Shown piece after piece: positions 6,007-6,045 of a stretch of DNA of 6,045 nt (the first letter of the stretch is position 1; each line of letters begins with the position of its first letter). A program made the translations under genes and the position numbers. The stretch is from Acidobacteriota bacterium (GTDB taxonomy: Bacteria; Acidobacteriota; Vicinamibacteria; Vicinamibacterales; UBA8438): assembly GCA_003533545.1 (NCBI GenBank), contig DQEK01000076.1:1-6045 (forward strand), in the 5' to 3' direction. The notes beneath the pieces were generated by a model that was given only the letters and a program-made list of their open reading frames with translations, ran no database searches and was not told the origin of the DNA.

Positions 6007-6045
6007 TCCGAGACCAGCGCAGCTCCAGGTTTTCCCGCTCTCCGA

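Noticed and set aside
5960..6045. Minus-strand open tail entering from the right edge, ending ELRWSRISVPPTVLGPTRRH
   Set aside because: It would overlap the hydrolase gene by 47 bases tail-to-tail and is only 27 codons with no recognisable family. Sequence beyond 6045 would settle it.

Overview
The window is high-GC bacterial DNA carrying ordinary chromosomal genes. It has five complete protein genes, the first 32 codons of a sixth, and no tRNA, rRNA, CRISPR array, insertion sequence or phage gene that I can see. The source cannot be fixed from this sequence. The glutamyl-tRNA synthetase resembles the roughly 530-residue type I associate with Planctomycetota. The small secreted beta-strand protein resembles a family I associate with Acidobacteriota. 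A free-living, probably uncultured member of one of these phyla is my best guess, made from memory of the families and not from a search.

Layout, from the right-hand end. A secreted alpha/beta hydrolase (5308-6006, +) diverges from a minus-strand run that reads gltX (5244-3658), then glnS (3638-1899), then a small secreted protein (1848-1489). The gaps are 19 and 50 bases, so the three could be one transcript, with the two synthetases the tightest pair. The 63-base divergent gap holds an exact 8-base palindrome, ATTATAAT, which gives a perfect TATAAT -10 hexamer on each strand. After the small protein come a GC-rich hairpin and a gene-free stretch of 333 bases (1156-1488). This stretch contains a second perfect TATAAT pointing left, several short palindromes and a second hairpin. 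Below it, a second minus-strand unit holds a CurA/PTGR-type zinc-independent NADPH oxidoreductase (1155-115). The start of a YfcC-type membrane transporter follows 16 bases later (98-1, cut by the window edge).

Functionally, gltX and glnS supply Glu-tRNA(Glu) and Gln-tRNA(Gln), so this organism can charge tRNA(Gln) directly. The oxidoreductase and transporter share a transcript direction and probably a promoter, but nothing shows a common pathway. The hydrolase and the small protein are both predicted to be exported.

I found no strong sign of an undescribed multi-gene system. The most interesting points concern gene expression: the symmetric -10 element, and a gltX start that looks leaderless, with three GTG codons in a row and an in-frame stop just upstream. 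Bases 6007-6045, after the hydrolase, hold nothing I can call.
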